From Emergomyces orientalis (taxonomy: Eukaryota > Ascomycota > Eurotiomycetes > Onygenales > Ajellomycetaceae): DNA of 64,000 nucleotides. The translations under genes were made by a program, and so were the position numbers. The DNA is taken from positions 1,860,001 to 1,924,000 of the forward strand of contig MOWL01000001.1 in NCBI GenBank assembly GCA_002110485.1. Direction: 5' to 3'. Each line of letters begins with the position of its first letter. Positions within the stretch are counted from its first letter, which is position 1. Shown one piece after another: positions 1 through 13,339 of the stretch. The notes under the pieces were generated by a model that worked only from the letters and a program-made list of their open reading frames with translations, had not been told where the DNA came from and did not search any database.

Positions 1-2652
1 TACGACATACGGTTTGAAAGAGCCGCGGTGTACCGTGAATTGGGTCATAATGGGAAAGCTGCCCAAGAGTACGAAAGGCTACTAAAAGATCTTCCGCACA
101 ATACAATAGCGCTCCGACTCCTTGCAGAGACGTATATTGATCTAAACGAAGTTGATAAAGCAAAAAGCCGATACGACGAAAGTATCGCATATTATACGTC
201 ATTAAATTTGGAGGAAGCCACCGACTTTACCTGGTCTGATGTTAACATTTACGTTGAATTTTTTAGCTACCTGAACGATTATGAACAGGGAGTATTTGCG
301 TTAAAATCACTTTCTAGGTGGTTGCTGGGGCGGAAAGATGATACGGAATGGGATAATATTGTTGAAGACGACCGGGAGTTTGATGCTGAAGATTTCCCTC
401 GTCGAGCAGACGTCACATTCTTTGTCCCAGATAAATATCCGATCGAGTCTTACGGCACTGGCCTTCCCTTAGAGCTTCGCGTGAAGCTCGGAATATATCG
501 GTTGAAACTAGGCCTCCAGTACAGAGAAGAAGCCTTGGTAAGTGCTCTGGCTTGATTGATTCTTTTCGCAAATGAGGAAGCTGATTGTCAATTAGTCTCA
601 TTTTTCGTGGCTAAACCCGGACGACTGCTCGGAAGGCGCGCTACTCTATGATTTCGGGGATCTGTTTAGGGAGGCAGGAGATGCACTCAAAGATGCTAAA
701 TTATATCAAGACGCAATACTGTTTTACCTGCCACTTCAGAGAACTCGTGAATATGCAGATACCAGTCTTTTTATGTCCATGGCCGAATGTTATATGGCTT
801 GCGAAAATGATGAAGCAGCTGAGAATTGTTATTTAACGGTGGTCGAGTACGATGAAAACAACATCGAAGCCCGAGCCAAACTGGCGAAATTTTATGAAAA
901 ATTAGGAATGATTGAACAAGCTTTGAAATATGTCAACGAAGCGATTGAATTAGGAAGACGGGAGTCGATGCCAAGGCGAAAACGAAGATTTGGCTCCAGG
1001 GCGCTACAGCTTGCGAGAGAATTCCGGTCAACCGAATCTGGGGGCATTGCAATGGCGACGTATGAGGGATCGATTGGGGCAGAAAACGAAGATTGGGGAT
1101 CTCCTACTCCTCCTGCCGGTGCGTCCGGTGGGCTCATGACTTCTACAGCACCCCTTTCCAAAAAGCGGAGGCAGGCAAAGGAGGAATATATCGGCACCGA
1201 CCATATCAGGTATTTGTACTCTAAGTTGCTCGATCTTGAATCAGCAATGAGAGAAGGTCAGGAGGATGCGACGGAAGATTGGCTGGATATCGCGGATGCT
1301 CTATTGCGAGATTTCCGATCAAATAGAGTCTTTTTCCCCATGCAGAGACATATGATGTTCTTGGGGTATTCTAGAGAAGCCCAACGAAAAGCTGGACGCC
1401 TGAAATCAACAACCATTATGGACGAAGTGGAGGAAATGGCTGGGCGACTTCAGGCATCGTTAGGTAGGCATTAAGATCATTTGTTAATGTTGAAACCCTA
1501 CTGACTCCAGACCTAGGCACCCCTGAAATTGATCCTGCGACGATCCCAAATGATTACCACTCGATATCATTCGAACAGTGGCTTGATATATTTCTAGAAT
1601 ATGCTCTTGTTCTTGCAGGACAAGGCCAATCGGAAGAAGCCTACGACACCCTTTCTGCAGCTGCTGACGCCAGCATTTGGTATCATTCCAAACCCAGCAA
1701 ATTCCAAATTTACACATGCTGGTTCAGTAAGTGGATTACTTGCAGCCCCCAAAATTTGTGTGCATGATTATAACGGCCAGTAACAGCCTGCGCGCTCCGA
1801 CTCAAGGACGAAGAAACACTCTCCAACATCTCCCGCTGGTTCATGAAAGAGTATCAATTCGTAACTGATACATATCGCCTCTTCGCAACCCTAAGCCGAC
1901 TCTGTGGCGACCCACGCAAGTCCCTCTTCCATTCGTCACCCAGCATGAAATTCATGCTACGCCAAATAAAAGCGATCGACTATACGCTCCCAGATGACCC
2001 GTTGCGACCCACCCCAGCCCGCCGCACTCGAGCTTCCATTTTCCAAGAACGTGCAACTCTTACTACCAAAGACGCATCCGGCCAACCCATCCCCGCGGAA
2101 GAAATGGACGTCCCTCTACTAGTGCTATACGGACATATACTCTACGCCGGAACAAGTTTCACAAATGCTCTTAACTATTTTTTCCGCGCATACGCCCTCG
2201 CACCAGAAAACCCCGTCGTTCTCCTGTCTATCGGCCTTAGTTACATCCATCACTCTCTAAAACGACAATCCGACAACCGACACTATCTCATCATGCAGGG
2301 GCTGTCGTTTATGCAAGAATACCGACGCGTGAGAGAGAAGAGCCCTATTCCACAAGAGCGGCAGGAGGTTGAATTCAATTTCGCGCGGGTCTGGCAGATG
2401 CTGGGATTGACGCACTTAGCTGTACAGGGTTATCAGCGATGTCTTGCGCTCAGTGGGGAAGTAGGGGCTGAGCGCGATAGATTTAAGAAGCGGAAGCATA
2501 TGGCTGCGGCTGTTGATGACGGATCTCCAAATAACGTTGTCTGGGTGGAAGATTTCTCTCGCGAAGCTGCCTTCGCTTTACAATGCCTCTATTCTTTCTC
2601 CGGGGAAACAAAGCTGGCGAAGGAGGTAACTGATAGGTGGCTTGTCATTTGA
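1..2652 (+). CDS. tfc4: TFIIIC tau131/Tfc4-like TPR subunit, 5' truncated by window
   Basis: This is the C-terminal part (about 828 residues) of the TPR subunit of RNA polymerase III initiation factor TFIIIC, which bridges DNA-bound TFIIIC to TFIIIB at tRNA and 5S genes in the nucleus. Proposed exons are 1-537, 596-1463, 1511-1726 and 1787-2652. The frame is open from base 1, so the start lies upstream. TPR-type helix pairs are visible, for example YRELGHNGKAAQEYERLL near the start, FMSMAECYMACENDEAAENC and YIHHSLKRQSDNRHYLIMQG. A basic, low-complexity linker (MPRRKRRFG) interrupts the repeats near the middle. All junctions keep phase (donors GTAAGT, GTAGGC, GTAAGT). The third intron of this model is about 60 nt, but the 1464-1510 intron is only 47 nt and its exact acceptor is less certain. 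The family assignment rests on recognised TPR spacing and conserved C-terminal blocks, not on a search. Confidence 0.85.
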
Positions 2653-3022
2653 CAGTCGGTGCCATTTGTATTTTACACTGCTCATATTTCATGCCCCAGA
2701 GTTTATTATACTACTGTGGAATAATATTCTACTTTCCATCTTTAAAATTGTTAAAAAGAAAATAACCTCAGGAAAGCTTATTGGTATCGTTGATCTACTA
2801 CTGTCGTATATAGTCATTTAAACATACATCATCAACGACATGCCAAAGGTACGCCAAATATCAATGCACATATCCCGCTGCACGCCTGTGTGCCGGATGT
2901 TCCCAACACATATACTGATAATCTAATCGCTTTCCAAATTGGCCCGGCTAGATAACACACACGGGAAATATAAAAATGTGCGCGCTAATTACAAGCGGTC
3001 GAGCCAGTATATAAAAATTTAA
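2653..3022. other. Convergent intergenic spacer
   Basis: This stretch lies between the 3' ends of the TFIIIC subunit (+) and the phospholipase (-). It is AT-rich and presumably carries both 3' UTRs and polyadenylation signals. No gene or repeat is seen in it. Confidence 0.6.
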
Positions 3023-5247
3023 TCATCCAACTCTCATCCCTCTTTCTTGCATTTCTACCAATTGCTCATCCTCACTCGGGCCAGTATCATCGACATCATC
3101 GAAGAACACAGCTGACTGCCGTCGAATCTCTTGGAGAACGCTGTTGCGGCGTTTTAAATGTGGTCGATTATCTAACTCGGAAATTCGCACATTGTTTGTA
3201 TCCTCATAACAATCCTGGCATCGGTCATTCGAGTCTTCCCGCACATGGTTGACACCATGTTGATCCGATTCCCCATCATTGGCGGATGCGTCAATTTCTG
3301 GTGGCAAAGGTGTATTAATCTGGCGAACAGAAACAAGTCCATCCCACTTCAGCGCTTCGGAGATCACCTTCTCCAGTTTCATCCTGTTCTTGATAAATTG
3401 AATCTTCGGGAAAGTACTATGTTGGCCCTCTTGTATCATGTGGGATAATCGTTCAGGGGTAGGATCAGTTAGGATGTTATATAGATCAGAAAGGCTAGAT
3501 TTCGGCCAAATCGTAACAATTCCACTGAACCGTTGCAGCCATATTTCACTCCAGTCCTGGCCTAAGGGCCGAGGAAGAAGTTCGAGATGTCTGAGGACCT
3601 TGAGCCATTTGTTCAGATCTAATTTGATATATTGCTCTGTGGCTGATCCGAGAAAACCCCCGCGCCAACCACGGCCTTTGCGGTGCGTGACAGGACGGCC
3701 AACGCTACCCCTGGAACTGAAAAAGAATAAGCTTATGTGGGGATTAACCTATAAGAATTTTGTGTCAGCCTTCTAGAGTGAACCAAACGGCGATGTGAAA
3801 TACTTACCTGAGATACGATCGGAAAGTTGGCATTGAAATGGATATCCAATGCCTTCAACGGTATATCAGTCCGCAGACTGCCATCTTTCCACTTATGGCC
3901 AAACGAATAGGGAGCAAGTGTCCCATCAGGTTTCTTCATCATCAACACGACAGGATTTAATATACCGGGAACGGCTGCGGAAGCGATGACTGCGCTCCAT
4001 ATGACACAATGGGGGGATGTGAGATAGTTTGCCAGAATCGTAGGAGAGTGAGGATCCGACGGAACGCAAGAGACATTTAGAATGCGTCCGGTTCGCCGAT
4101 ACGCCTCCAAGAACGTGGTGGAGCCTCTGCAGAACCAGCTGCATTTTTCTGCCCAGTCGAGCGTGTCAAATCGAGCTCCCGTTCGCCACCACCGCCGTAT
4201 CCAAACTTGAAACGAGTCTTCGCAGGCCCTAATTTTATATGCTAGCTCCGGCACAAGTAGCTTTTCAAGCTCCTCATTTGTCCTAGTCGATACCAGAGCG
4301 GCTACAAGGGCACCCCCAGAGGTCCCCGAGATGATATCGGGGAGTACGCCATTATCAAGGAGAGCCTTGACAATCCCAAAATGGTAGTATGAGAATGTAG
4401 CTCCTCCAGAAAGACACAATGCCGTGCGACCATAATTAGTTTCCAGTTGCTTGAAAAAGGCTTCCTTGCTCTCCTCCGGGATATGTTTGCTTGTAAGGAT
4501 GAGCCGTAATGACATATGTACTTCGTCGATGAATTCTTGAACCAGGTTTTTGGTTCCAAAATATGTCTCGCTATACAGGCGTGGGTTCTCAACACCAGCA
4601 AAGTTGTTCTTGACGCACCCTTCCAGCAAAACACGGAGGTCTTCTAGGGAGGAACCGATTTTTGCACTATCATCGCCATTAGCTTGCGCTTGTTCCACCT
4701 TGGTTCTTAGTGTTTCCAGTTGGCTTTTGATCCTATTAACGGTTCCATGATCGTAATACGCATATTCATTCGCTTCTTTCCATCTATCATTACCCAAATA
4801 AGCGTCCAGCTTCTTCGCGGCCTCTTTCCATTCTCCGTAGTTGTTTGTAGCTCTCATTTGCCTTCTCAAAGTTTGCCTCCTCCCTCTCCAAGTGACGAAA
4901 TGCTCATAGAGGTAGATATATAGCCGAGTGAGTACATAGAGAACACTGAGAACCGAAATCCAACCCAAAACGATCGAGAGCAACGGCCATTTTAAAAGTG
5001 TGTACAGGTATCCTTCCCTTGTTTCGTCAACTGTTCTGTTGGCTGCCTTGCGACGCGATCCTGGCTTCCGCACTCTCTGGTGTATGGGGCGCCAATCGTT
5101 AATTGCAACGAGAGGTGACGCTTCCGGGGCGCTGAGAGCGCTCTGGAACTGCTCGAGCTCTTTGTCCTTGATGAACCTCGTGTTGAAGTCGGGAAGTCCA
5201 TAGTCTTCCCCATCCTCCTGCGATGAACCCATCTCTTCTGCGAACAT
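3023..5247 (-). CDS. Patatin-like phospholipase / lipid hydrolase
   Basis: A 721-residue patatin-domain serine hydrolase, related to the fungal Tgl3/4/5-type lipases that cleave acyl chains from triacylglycerol or phospholipid. Exons are 5247-3808 and 3748-3023, with donor GTAAGT and acceptor TTATAG joining VSQ to VNPHI. Near residue 281 is the oxyanion-hole block SGGATFSYYHFG. Near residue 309 is the nucleophile elbow GTSGG, and near residue 454 is the catalytic Asp in KDGSLRTD, so the Ser-Asp dyad is intact. A hydrophobic segment (PLLSIVLGWISVLSVLYVLT, roughly residues 85-110) precedes the domain and suggests membrane or lipid-droplet association. The C-terminal tail of about 140 residues is polar and acidic. 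The start at 5247 is the first ATG of the frame; ATG 5232 is an alternative. Length matches the fungal family. Confidence 0.88.
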
Positions 5248-6201
5248 ACACTCGAACCGAACGTTGTATCTCAAAATGAAATTTAAGTCATTTCAATAGA
5301 ATAACGTATCGTAACAAACTGGCGATAGCCCCAATAAGAGAGCACTAATTCCCAAACGTCAGGGCCATAGTCCACAGCCACGGCAGCCACGTTCGACGTC
5401 ATTACATCATAAAATAGCCACTCCCGCTGCACCACTATAATTTAGCCACATATATCACGTGCCATAAATACAATGACTGCCCTGTGGCGTGGGCTTTTAT
5501 TCTGAAGCTTCCAAAAATATAAATCAAAAGCCTTGAAAATCTGGTGGTGCAGGGTTCAAGGGTTTCCTTAATTCACATCACTCCAATTATTTTCATCCTC
5601 GCTTATCATCAACTCGTCTCGGGGTACCTACTCTACGCCCAGTGACTGGTTGCATGCCATATCTCCCCCCCATTTTAGATCTCAAAATTAACCAGCAATA
5701 ATTACCCCTTTTTCGAAGCTTAATGATAATAAATTTGCAATGTCCAGTTACTGAAGGCTGAACTGAACTGGAACTGCCAATTATTATAAGCAGCTCATAC
5801 TCTATGTATAACCCAGGCTTGAGGGTTTCAACAATACTTATTTGGCCGGTTGCAGGATATCGGCCTTGGCCTGTCAACCACAGTCCGCGATGTATAACCG
5901 TGGCACAGATAACAGCGCAAATAGTATAAAAAGACGGTGAACAAGGCTCGGCTTGCCGCGGGTTAATCTTTTCGTGGCTGGCTTTTTCCAGGGTATTTCA
6001 CGCCAATGATAGACTGGGAGATCAAAATTCTTGTTGGCTGCATATACATCCGTCGCATCTCAGATGAAAGAAATGCAGCCGCATATTAACATTCACCGCA
6101 AAGTTTAGAAAATTTCGGAGAGGAAGTGAGAAACAAAAGCACGATTTTGTGATATTTCAGAAGCACAGCCAGCCACCTAGAATATCAGATATACCATTTT
6201 C

Positions 6202-6233
6202 CTGAGAGCTCGCTGAGAGCTCGCTGAGAGCTG
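6202..6233. repeat. Three-copy 11-bp tandem repeat
   Basis: The unit ctgagagctcg occurs twice exactly (6202-6212, 6213-6223), followed by a third copy with a changed end (6224-6233). Each full copy contains the palindrome gagctc. The function is unknown; it could be a small protein-binding array upstream of the phospholipase gene or simple slippage. Confidence 0.7.
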
Positions 6234-9200
6234 AATCCTGCAGTATTTAAGCCTTTGTCCAGAACCTACCAAACCCATCCTCCAAAAATGGGAGGCGGAG
6301 CCTGCATACTAGCATATATTGATGTATGCATTCGAGAAGAAATGATATAACTAAAACCCCATGGAAAGCAAATAAGAATAATATGTCAAAAGGCGATAAA
6401 AATTTTCCAGACTCCAACCTGCTGCAGCGCACGTCCAAATGGTGATATGAGAAAATGAGTGGTTCTTGGCTATCTATAGCTCAGCTAAGCCTTGTTCCCG
6501 CCCATATTCGGTCGCAGTATGTTCCGATGCCAAAGAATATGTATGCTGCGTACTCCACCCTGCCATCCAAGTTCACGGGAAAAGCAATGAGTACATACGG
6601 GTACACAGGACGCTCGAAGCACAAGTACATGATTTGTTTCCCCAGGTGCGGCCGTTTGTTTGCCACTGAGGAAAACGGTATCGCGCTGTTCGATTTCCTC
6701 CCAATCATCGATCAAAGGGTTGAATGCAAGGCGGGTATCAACCTGGAGGAAGCGAATAATATGTTGCCAACCGCAAATGTTGTTTCTAACCATATATGTC
6801 CGCATACCCTCCGATTGTTCGCCTATGACTAAAAGCCAAATTTCTCAATTGTGACATTGACAGATGTGCCAGTAACGTCATCGTACAGTTGGGGTTAAGC
6901 TGGTGATCCGGGGAAGGCGATATTATTCGCACAATTTTTTGATATTCCGACACTCGAGGGCTTAGATCTTAAGAGGCTTAGTGCTTACCATTAATCAACA
7001 GAAATTCCGAAGCTTGATAACCTACCTGAAGACATCCTTAGCAGGGCGCAAATAGGTGGGGCAAAGCAAGAGGTTTGGTTTGGTTCCTCTGATGTCAGAT
7101 CATTTGGCTTACCATCTCATTAAGCCCCGATCTGTGTCGACATTCTCACATGACGAAAATCCATGGTCCTAACTCCCAGCTAAGAAGATGCACTAACGCC
7201 TTTTATCGACTAAGATGTGTCAATCAATCAATCCCACGATGATCATTGAATTAGCTAACAACCACAGTGCCTTTCGCCGTGACATCTCAATCCAACAAAG
7301 TATCCGCCATCCCGAGTTTACCCTACCAATGAGCATAGGTTTTCACACCGTCAGCGATGCGATTTCCATACCCCACACTTCGAACAAATATTACCACGAG
7401 TCAAGTTTAACGTGTGCTTCTTTCGCGCATGTGGCCTCAGGTTTTGACATCTGCATATTCGCGGGGTACATGTTTCTTGATCTAAGGTAACCAGGAATTA
7501 TGGGGCAAGGAATTATCCCCAGCCGCGAACGCTGAATTGATGATAACGCCAATCCCTCCATCTCTTTTTGAAGGCCCATCTTAACCTCATGGTTGTCCGA
7601 GGCGGTGATGGACGAGACGGCTATGTACTTGAGGCGTAGCCCCTTTAAGAATTCCGTATCATGAAATGCTGGTGGAAAGTTCATATCGGATAGCCGATCA
7701 TCAAGCCGGCAAAATTAGGTAACTTAAGGGGCGGGCGTGGGGTAAATGTGTGTAGATTGTCATCATATTCGACTGGACACATAAGACGAACTACGGTTCA
7801 AGTCCCACTACGGATTTTGAAACTCGGCTCCTTACACTACCTAAGGAGAAATGATAACTGGCTGCAGTAGTACGGGCTGCACACTCTGATTTCCATGCAA
7901 TGAAACACAACCAACCAACCAACGAGCAACCACTCACAATTAGGCCGGGGGAGCGGAAACTTGACCCCACACTAGAGACGAAACTTGACTGGGGTAGACG
8001 ATATCCAGGTCATCTCATCGCAACACCAGAGAGAGCGAAACGGATGGGGGGGAGGTAAAAGTGCGGATCAATCGAAAATCGTTGACAGTCACCAGAGTTG
8101 TGACAGAGTCATCGCCAAAGTAGATTGACTTTCAGTGGTTTGGGTTCATGATTAAGGTGAGACAATCTTAAAACCCAAAGTCCCCCGAACCTCGGCGGAG
8201 CGAAAGATGGAAGCACGGCCAAGAAATTTTTCCGCTTCCCATCTCATTCTTTCACCCTTTTTTTCGTCCCTTTTTTCTTCTTGTCTATAAAGTGCCAAGC
8301 CAACTCGCCTAGAGCTCAAACTCAGATACTAGATATATCCTGTGGCGGGATTGGGAGTTGATAACAATCATGAACTGATATCGTTTCCGCACAAACTTTC
8401 ATGAACAATTTTGACTACCCACCTTCAGAAACCCAATCCCAGTCTCACGGAGCATGCTTTTCTATTCATCTGCATATGTGCATGCTTCATGGCCAGGTAA
8501 ATGTCAACTTTACGCCGGTGAGGGGCTGGGAGGGATGCGGATTCAGAGGCAGGGTAACAGTGCTAGACCGCAAAGGGGGGGCGGGTCAGGAAACCTGGCT
8601 AACCTGATAGGATTAAAATAGTGAGAAACTAGGGCCCATTAGGGCCAGGGCGACAGGAGGATCTACTCAAGCTTTCACTCATGCTTCCACAGATATTTTA
8701 CTTCTTCACATAAAACCTGAGTCGTTCTGCATCATGCATATATGTTCTATCGAGGTTTACATTTTCTTTCCACGTGAGAAAAGGGATGAAGTGACAGGGT
8801 TGTAATTAAAGTTCGCAGACGGTCGTGTGCAATAACGGAGGAAGTCGGCTGAAACACGAAAATTTATGTCCGTTGAAAATGATTAGGGAATTGATATATT
8901 GATCAAATATAAGCCTGTTAATCAAGCATTGGCACTGAAAACTATGCTAACAATCAAGAGAGGTTCAGTTAGGTCGTGGAGAGCAATGCCACTTCAATTA
9001 GCGTATCATAATTATCGAAGGTCAAATTCCACCCCTGGCGTAAAAAAGTTGAATTTACTAGTATTTATCATCACACAAGCCCTCATTGGATTATCTGGTA
9101 TTGGAAACACTAGTATGCCTAAGTCAATATACGTACCCGAAGTTCTTCAATGAACAGGTTCCCATCAGAACATGTCTTGTATTTTCCATTTTCAGCACTT

Positions 9201-12200
9201 GATCTTTCAACCTCCAAAGCCGCATGTTGTGACTTTTTTGATGGGTTGCATGGGAGAAAAGAGAGGACTAGATAATATCAAGCTTTCAAAAACTGAAGCG
9301 CATTCAGTTTTAGAGAGTATCGATTTATGTCTCGCAAAAGGGGAGCCTCGCGTGGATAAAAACCTTCGCAGCAATACCTGCCCCCCAAGACCATAGAACC
9401 TCAGCCATGTCGCCAATCAATCAAGATATTCTCGACAGCTGCATCATGAACCATCACATAGGTAAATAAATAACATACAATTCAGGTATCATTCCTCCCT
9501 GTAGCTGTGATCCCGGCGTTTTGGAACCGGGCACGAGGGGCAAGAATGCCAGCATTTACTGTTAAATGTCAAAAAAAAAAGGCAAAGCTCAATGCGGAAG
9601 AACATGGAGCATATACAATGAAATACCCAGAAATGGAGTCAAACTGTAGCATGACAGAATTGAAGGAATAGGGCTTTACGGAGGAGGAAATTTCCAAACC
9701 CCTCGAGCAGCGTCGTCTTCAAGGGCTCCCTGGGAAGTCCATGTCAATGAAATATACATGTGCTCCAAGCTCTCCTCACAGCTTCTTCAGCCTTTCCCGT
9801 GAATAAATTCTCCTTTGACAAGAAGCTGATGATATGTCATCGTGTGCACAGAACAGAGCAGTGTTGGTTCGATGTTCATGCAATTCGCCCATGGTGTGTA
9901 GGTGGTGCATGGCCCAACGCTAGCCCGCCCGAAGCCACAAGAGCCAAAAATATGACGTTTGGCTAATGGCCCACTGGCCGCGACAATAATGAGCCAAAGA
10001 TCAAGAGATAAGATAATCGAGTACGATACTGCAAATGTATAGCTGCACCAAAACAATAGCGCAGGAAGCAATGCATGTTGGTTTGAAAATCCGGAATAAG
10101 TTGGTTATTTTATCCAGCTCGGTGTGGATGGAGGGTGAACGAACTCCCAGTTTTGTGTTGGTTAGCGCGCCGCAGTAACCGCAGAGAAAGCAGTTTGCAT
10201 TATTCTTTATTCGTATTTCAGGTAAATGGTTTCTCTGTTACTCCGAAAAGGGAAGGACAGAAAAAGTCATTTTCCCCAGACGAGCCGAGAAGATCCCAAC
10301 TGCTGGTGCCCTTTTCTTGCTAATTCCCCACTGTTCCACTGCACAGGGAAAAGCGTGGCTTGATGAAGGAAGGACAAGACTTTGCTGGGGTACAGGGATG
10401 GGTGGAAGTGCAAAGAAACTTCCCTGGCGATGCAAGCTATTTATGGGTGTGGCTCCACAGTGAATAGATTAGCCAATAGGCTGGCTATTTGGGGTCATGC
10501 TGTGAGTGGATGTGCCTGTATGACGGATGGTTTCCCAGGTAGTGATGGGAGAGTTTGATGATAATCGGAAAGCCATGAGTCGATGGCGCCATAGTCCTTG
10601 AATTTATGAGGGTGGGAAGTAGTTAAATGTTGTTAATTAGGCATTGGAAACAGGAGGAAGCAGCTGGGGATTTGAACAAGATATATGGATGTTTTTGATT
10701 TGACCTGGTAGATAATACCTGAAGAGGAAGGGACGTTAAATAGCCGAAAATAAACTCCTTATCTATTTGATATCGATGCGGGCTACCATATTTGTGTTCC
10801 CGAGATAAGAAAGGGCCGATTCGAGCGAGGAGGAGGTATTGAAGGCTGGAAATGGGAACACTGCGATCAGCAGATCATGCAGGCGAGAAAAGGTTTCGGC
10901 CCCCTAACGAACTGGTTCTTTTATGAGAAACTCACCCACATGAATTATTGTTTACCAGCACAAATAAAGTCATGCTCAGCACAGGGATAGCCACCAGCTT
11001 GGCATTGGTAAGCTTCTTTCTCTTCTTCCTTTTTCATTTTCCTTTTTCCTTTGAAGACTGGAATCTAAGCTAGGCGAACGAAGCAGCACGCACTACCCTG
11101 GGTATGGCATCGTCAGATTAGCCAGTATCGCCATATCCCCTTCACCAAGACGAGAACACCAAACAGGCAGCAGCTGAGCCACACCGGATCATCCGATCAG
11201 CTAGTTAGTTACCTTGGCTGTTAAATCACTGTAAAGGAGAAACTGAGAGACAGGCCTGATGATCACCCAAATATCCAGGAAAATAACAATATTTTGTGAA
11301 TATGCAACTACCAAATGAGCGAATTCAATAAGATACTGTGGGTAATGGAACCCATTAGCACCCCGTAGGATAAAAATTGTGGGGAGCGATTTCGGACATA
11401 CCTCACTTTTTAGTTTATGCACTGCTCATCGCGTTAAAGAAAGTTAACCCAGGTTAGCGTCCACTAAGGTTTCAAGGTTTGGGGGAGAAGATCATGCATA
11501 TTTCCAGACAGGGGAGGGGGCGCGGAGGGTTGAGGAGGGGCATTATTCAATGGGTGGTCGTCAACTAGCAATGGAACAACAGCGGAACACTAGCGGTGAA
11601 GAAATGTAAAAAGAAATGGAACTTTCAACATCTGCTTCTATCAATGTTCTAATCAACAGGCAGCGTTGGTTGGGATGCAGATGGATGCGCCTTGACAATG
11701 GGGGAATAGGGTAAAGGCAGAAGGACAAGGGATCTGAACTGCCATTAACAATGGGTCATATCAAATCAGTCCACATATGCATATATGCCAGATGTAATTA
11801 GGGGCCGGAAATTGACATTTGTGTCATTCTTAGACGAGCGGTATTCTGCAAAGTAACAAATGACTATCTCTTGGCAATTTGTTGTTAAATAGGGCACTCA
11901 TTCCGCGGTGTTGCTGGGCGGCAAATTACACAGTATGGCGATGATGTGCTGATTTGGTGGGGAAATACATCAAAAAGGGATGATATTCGGTGCTCACTAA
12001 GGGGATCGCCAGCCTGTGTGGGTGGTGGCCGTGGGCTTTAACTAACCAGTGTCGAATTTATTCAGCGTAGCGCCTTAGCCTTGTAGACCGTCTGATATGC
12101 TGCTACTGGATTCGATTAAAGGGAAAATAATGTCTGATACACTCCTCTGAGGCTTGATAGTGGGCAAACACCTGCGGAGGGGCTCAAGCTTCCTCCGTTC

Positions 12201-13318
12201 TGCCATCATGTAATGCTACCAGCATTAGTGCCACCTAAACAGTGAGGGAAAAGCGGACGTCGTATTATACCCGGGTAAATAGTGCTATTGCTTAGCCCTC
12301 TTGATACAAGATTAGATAGAAGATTGCTGATGCCAGTTGTCAGAAGTGTTCACAATCAAATGAATAAATGTCATGTTTCTATATTCTCACCTCGCCGATA
12401 TCCTTCCACTAGCCTTAGCGAGAATACCGCCGTTGAACAACGAATGACATGCGAGGAACAGTCTCTCGCCACCGTTGCCTCCATCATCGGTGCATAAAGA
12501 GCAGCCTTGTGACACCAGAAAGGGGGTGAGTTGTGGGCGAGTTCGTGTGGAGTGTGGGAAGTGAGCTGAATAACACAGAGTTAATCATGCTTGCAGGAGT
12601 CAAACCACAAAGATTAAATAACATAAATATACATAATTATATAAATAGCATTTTGGTGTATCTAGAGTCTCTTATCAAGGGCGGTGAAAGCTGCGACTCG
12701 AGAAACTTGTACCTCTTTGTACCTCAAACTTTAATTGCTGATTCCCAAGTTTGCGTGTTTTTTTCCGGAAACATTTTGGTAAGATTTTCTCTCTTAAGCC
12801 CTTTTCCACCCTAAGCTATTATTACAGCCTCTGTGGCTTGCAAATTATATGTATATGCTGTTTGCTTCGTGTAGATGATATATTTCTCTCTCTGAGCATC
12901 ATCGATTGATTGATCGATGAAGTGGGGGGTGGAGGGGTTGAGCCGCAAAACAAATTCCTCAGAACGGGGAACGGGCATAGATCGCGCTTAGGGTTAAATG
13001 GCCTACAACCACTCAGACCCCAAATTGTCGCGGGACGATAGGTGAACTCAAATACTTAATACATCCCGTGCCATCGAATAGTTTTTCTTGTAAGTCGAGT
13101 CGTCAAAAAAGTGTTGATGGGATTATTTCGGCTACCAGCCGTATCAAACCCAGTGCGGTGGGAATCTGAAAATCCGGAGAAGCAAAGACAATCAGCAAAA
13201 CAAAACCCTCAGATGATGCGAAAACTAGTCAAAAAAAAGTATAAAAAAAAAAGAAAAACATGGGTGGTATTCTCCACTGTCTAACCGAACTATCGACCCC
13301 TTCAACAATCATGGACCC

Positions 13319-13339
13319 ATTATTATTATTATTATTATT
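13319..13339. repeat. ATT microsatellite
   Basis: Seven consecutive ATT units lie in the long spacer. This is ordinary simple-sequence repeat. Confidence 0.8.

Noticed and set aside
538..550. Identical 13-base start gtaagtgctctgg in a TFIIIC intron and in the PP1 intron at 22651
   Set aside because: The match ends after the donor region; a shared consensus donor plus chance explains it.
7795..7805. Box-B-like motif ggttcaagtcc suggesting a tRNA
   Set aside because: The flanking bases do not form a T stem (two of five pairs only) and no acceptor or anticodon arm can be built.
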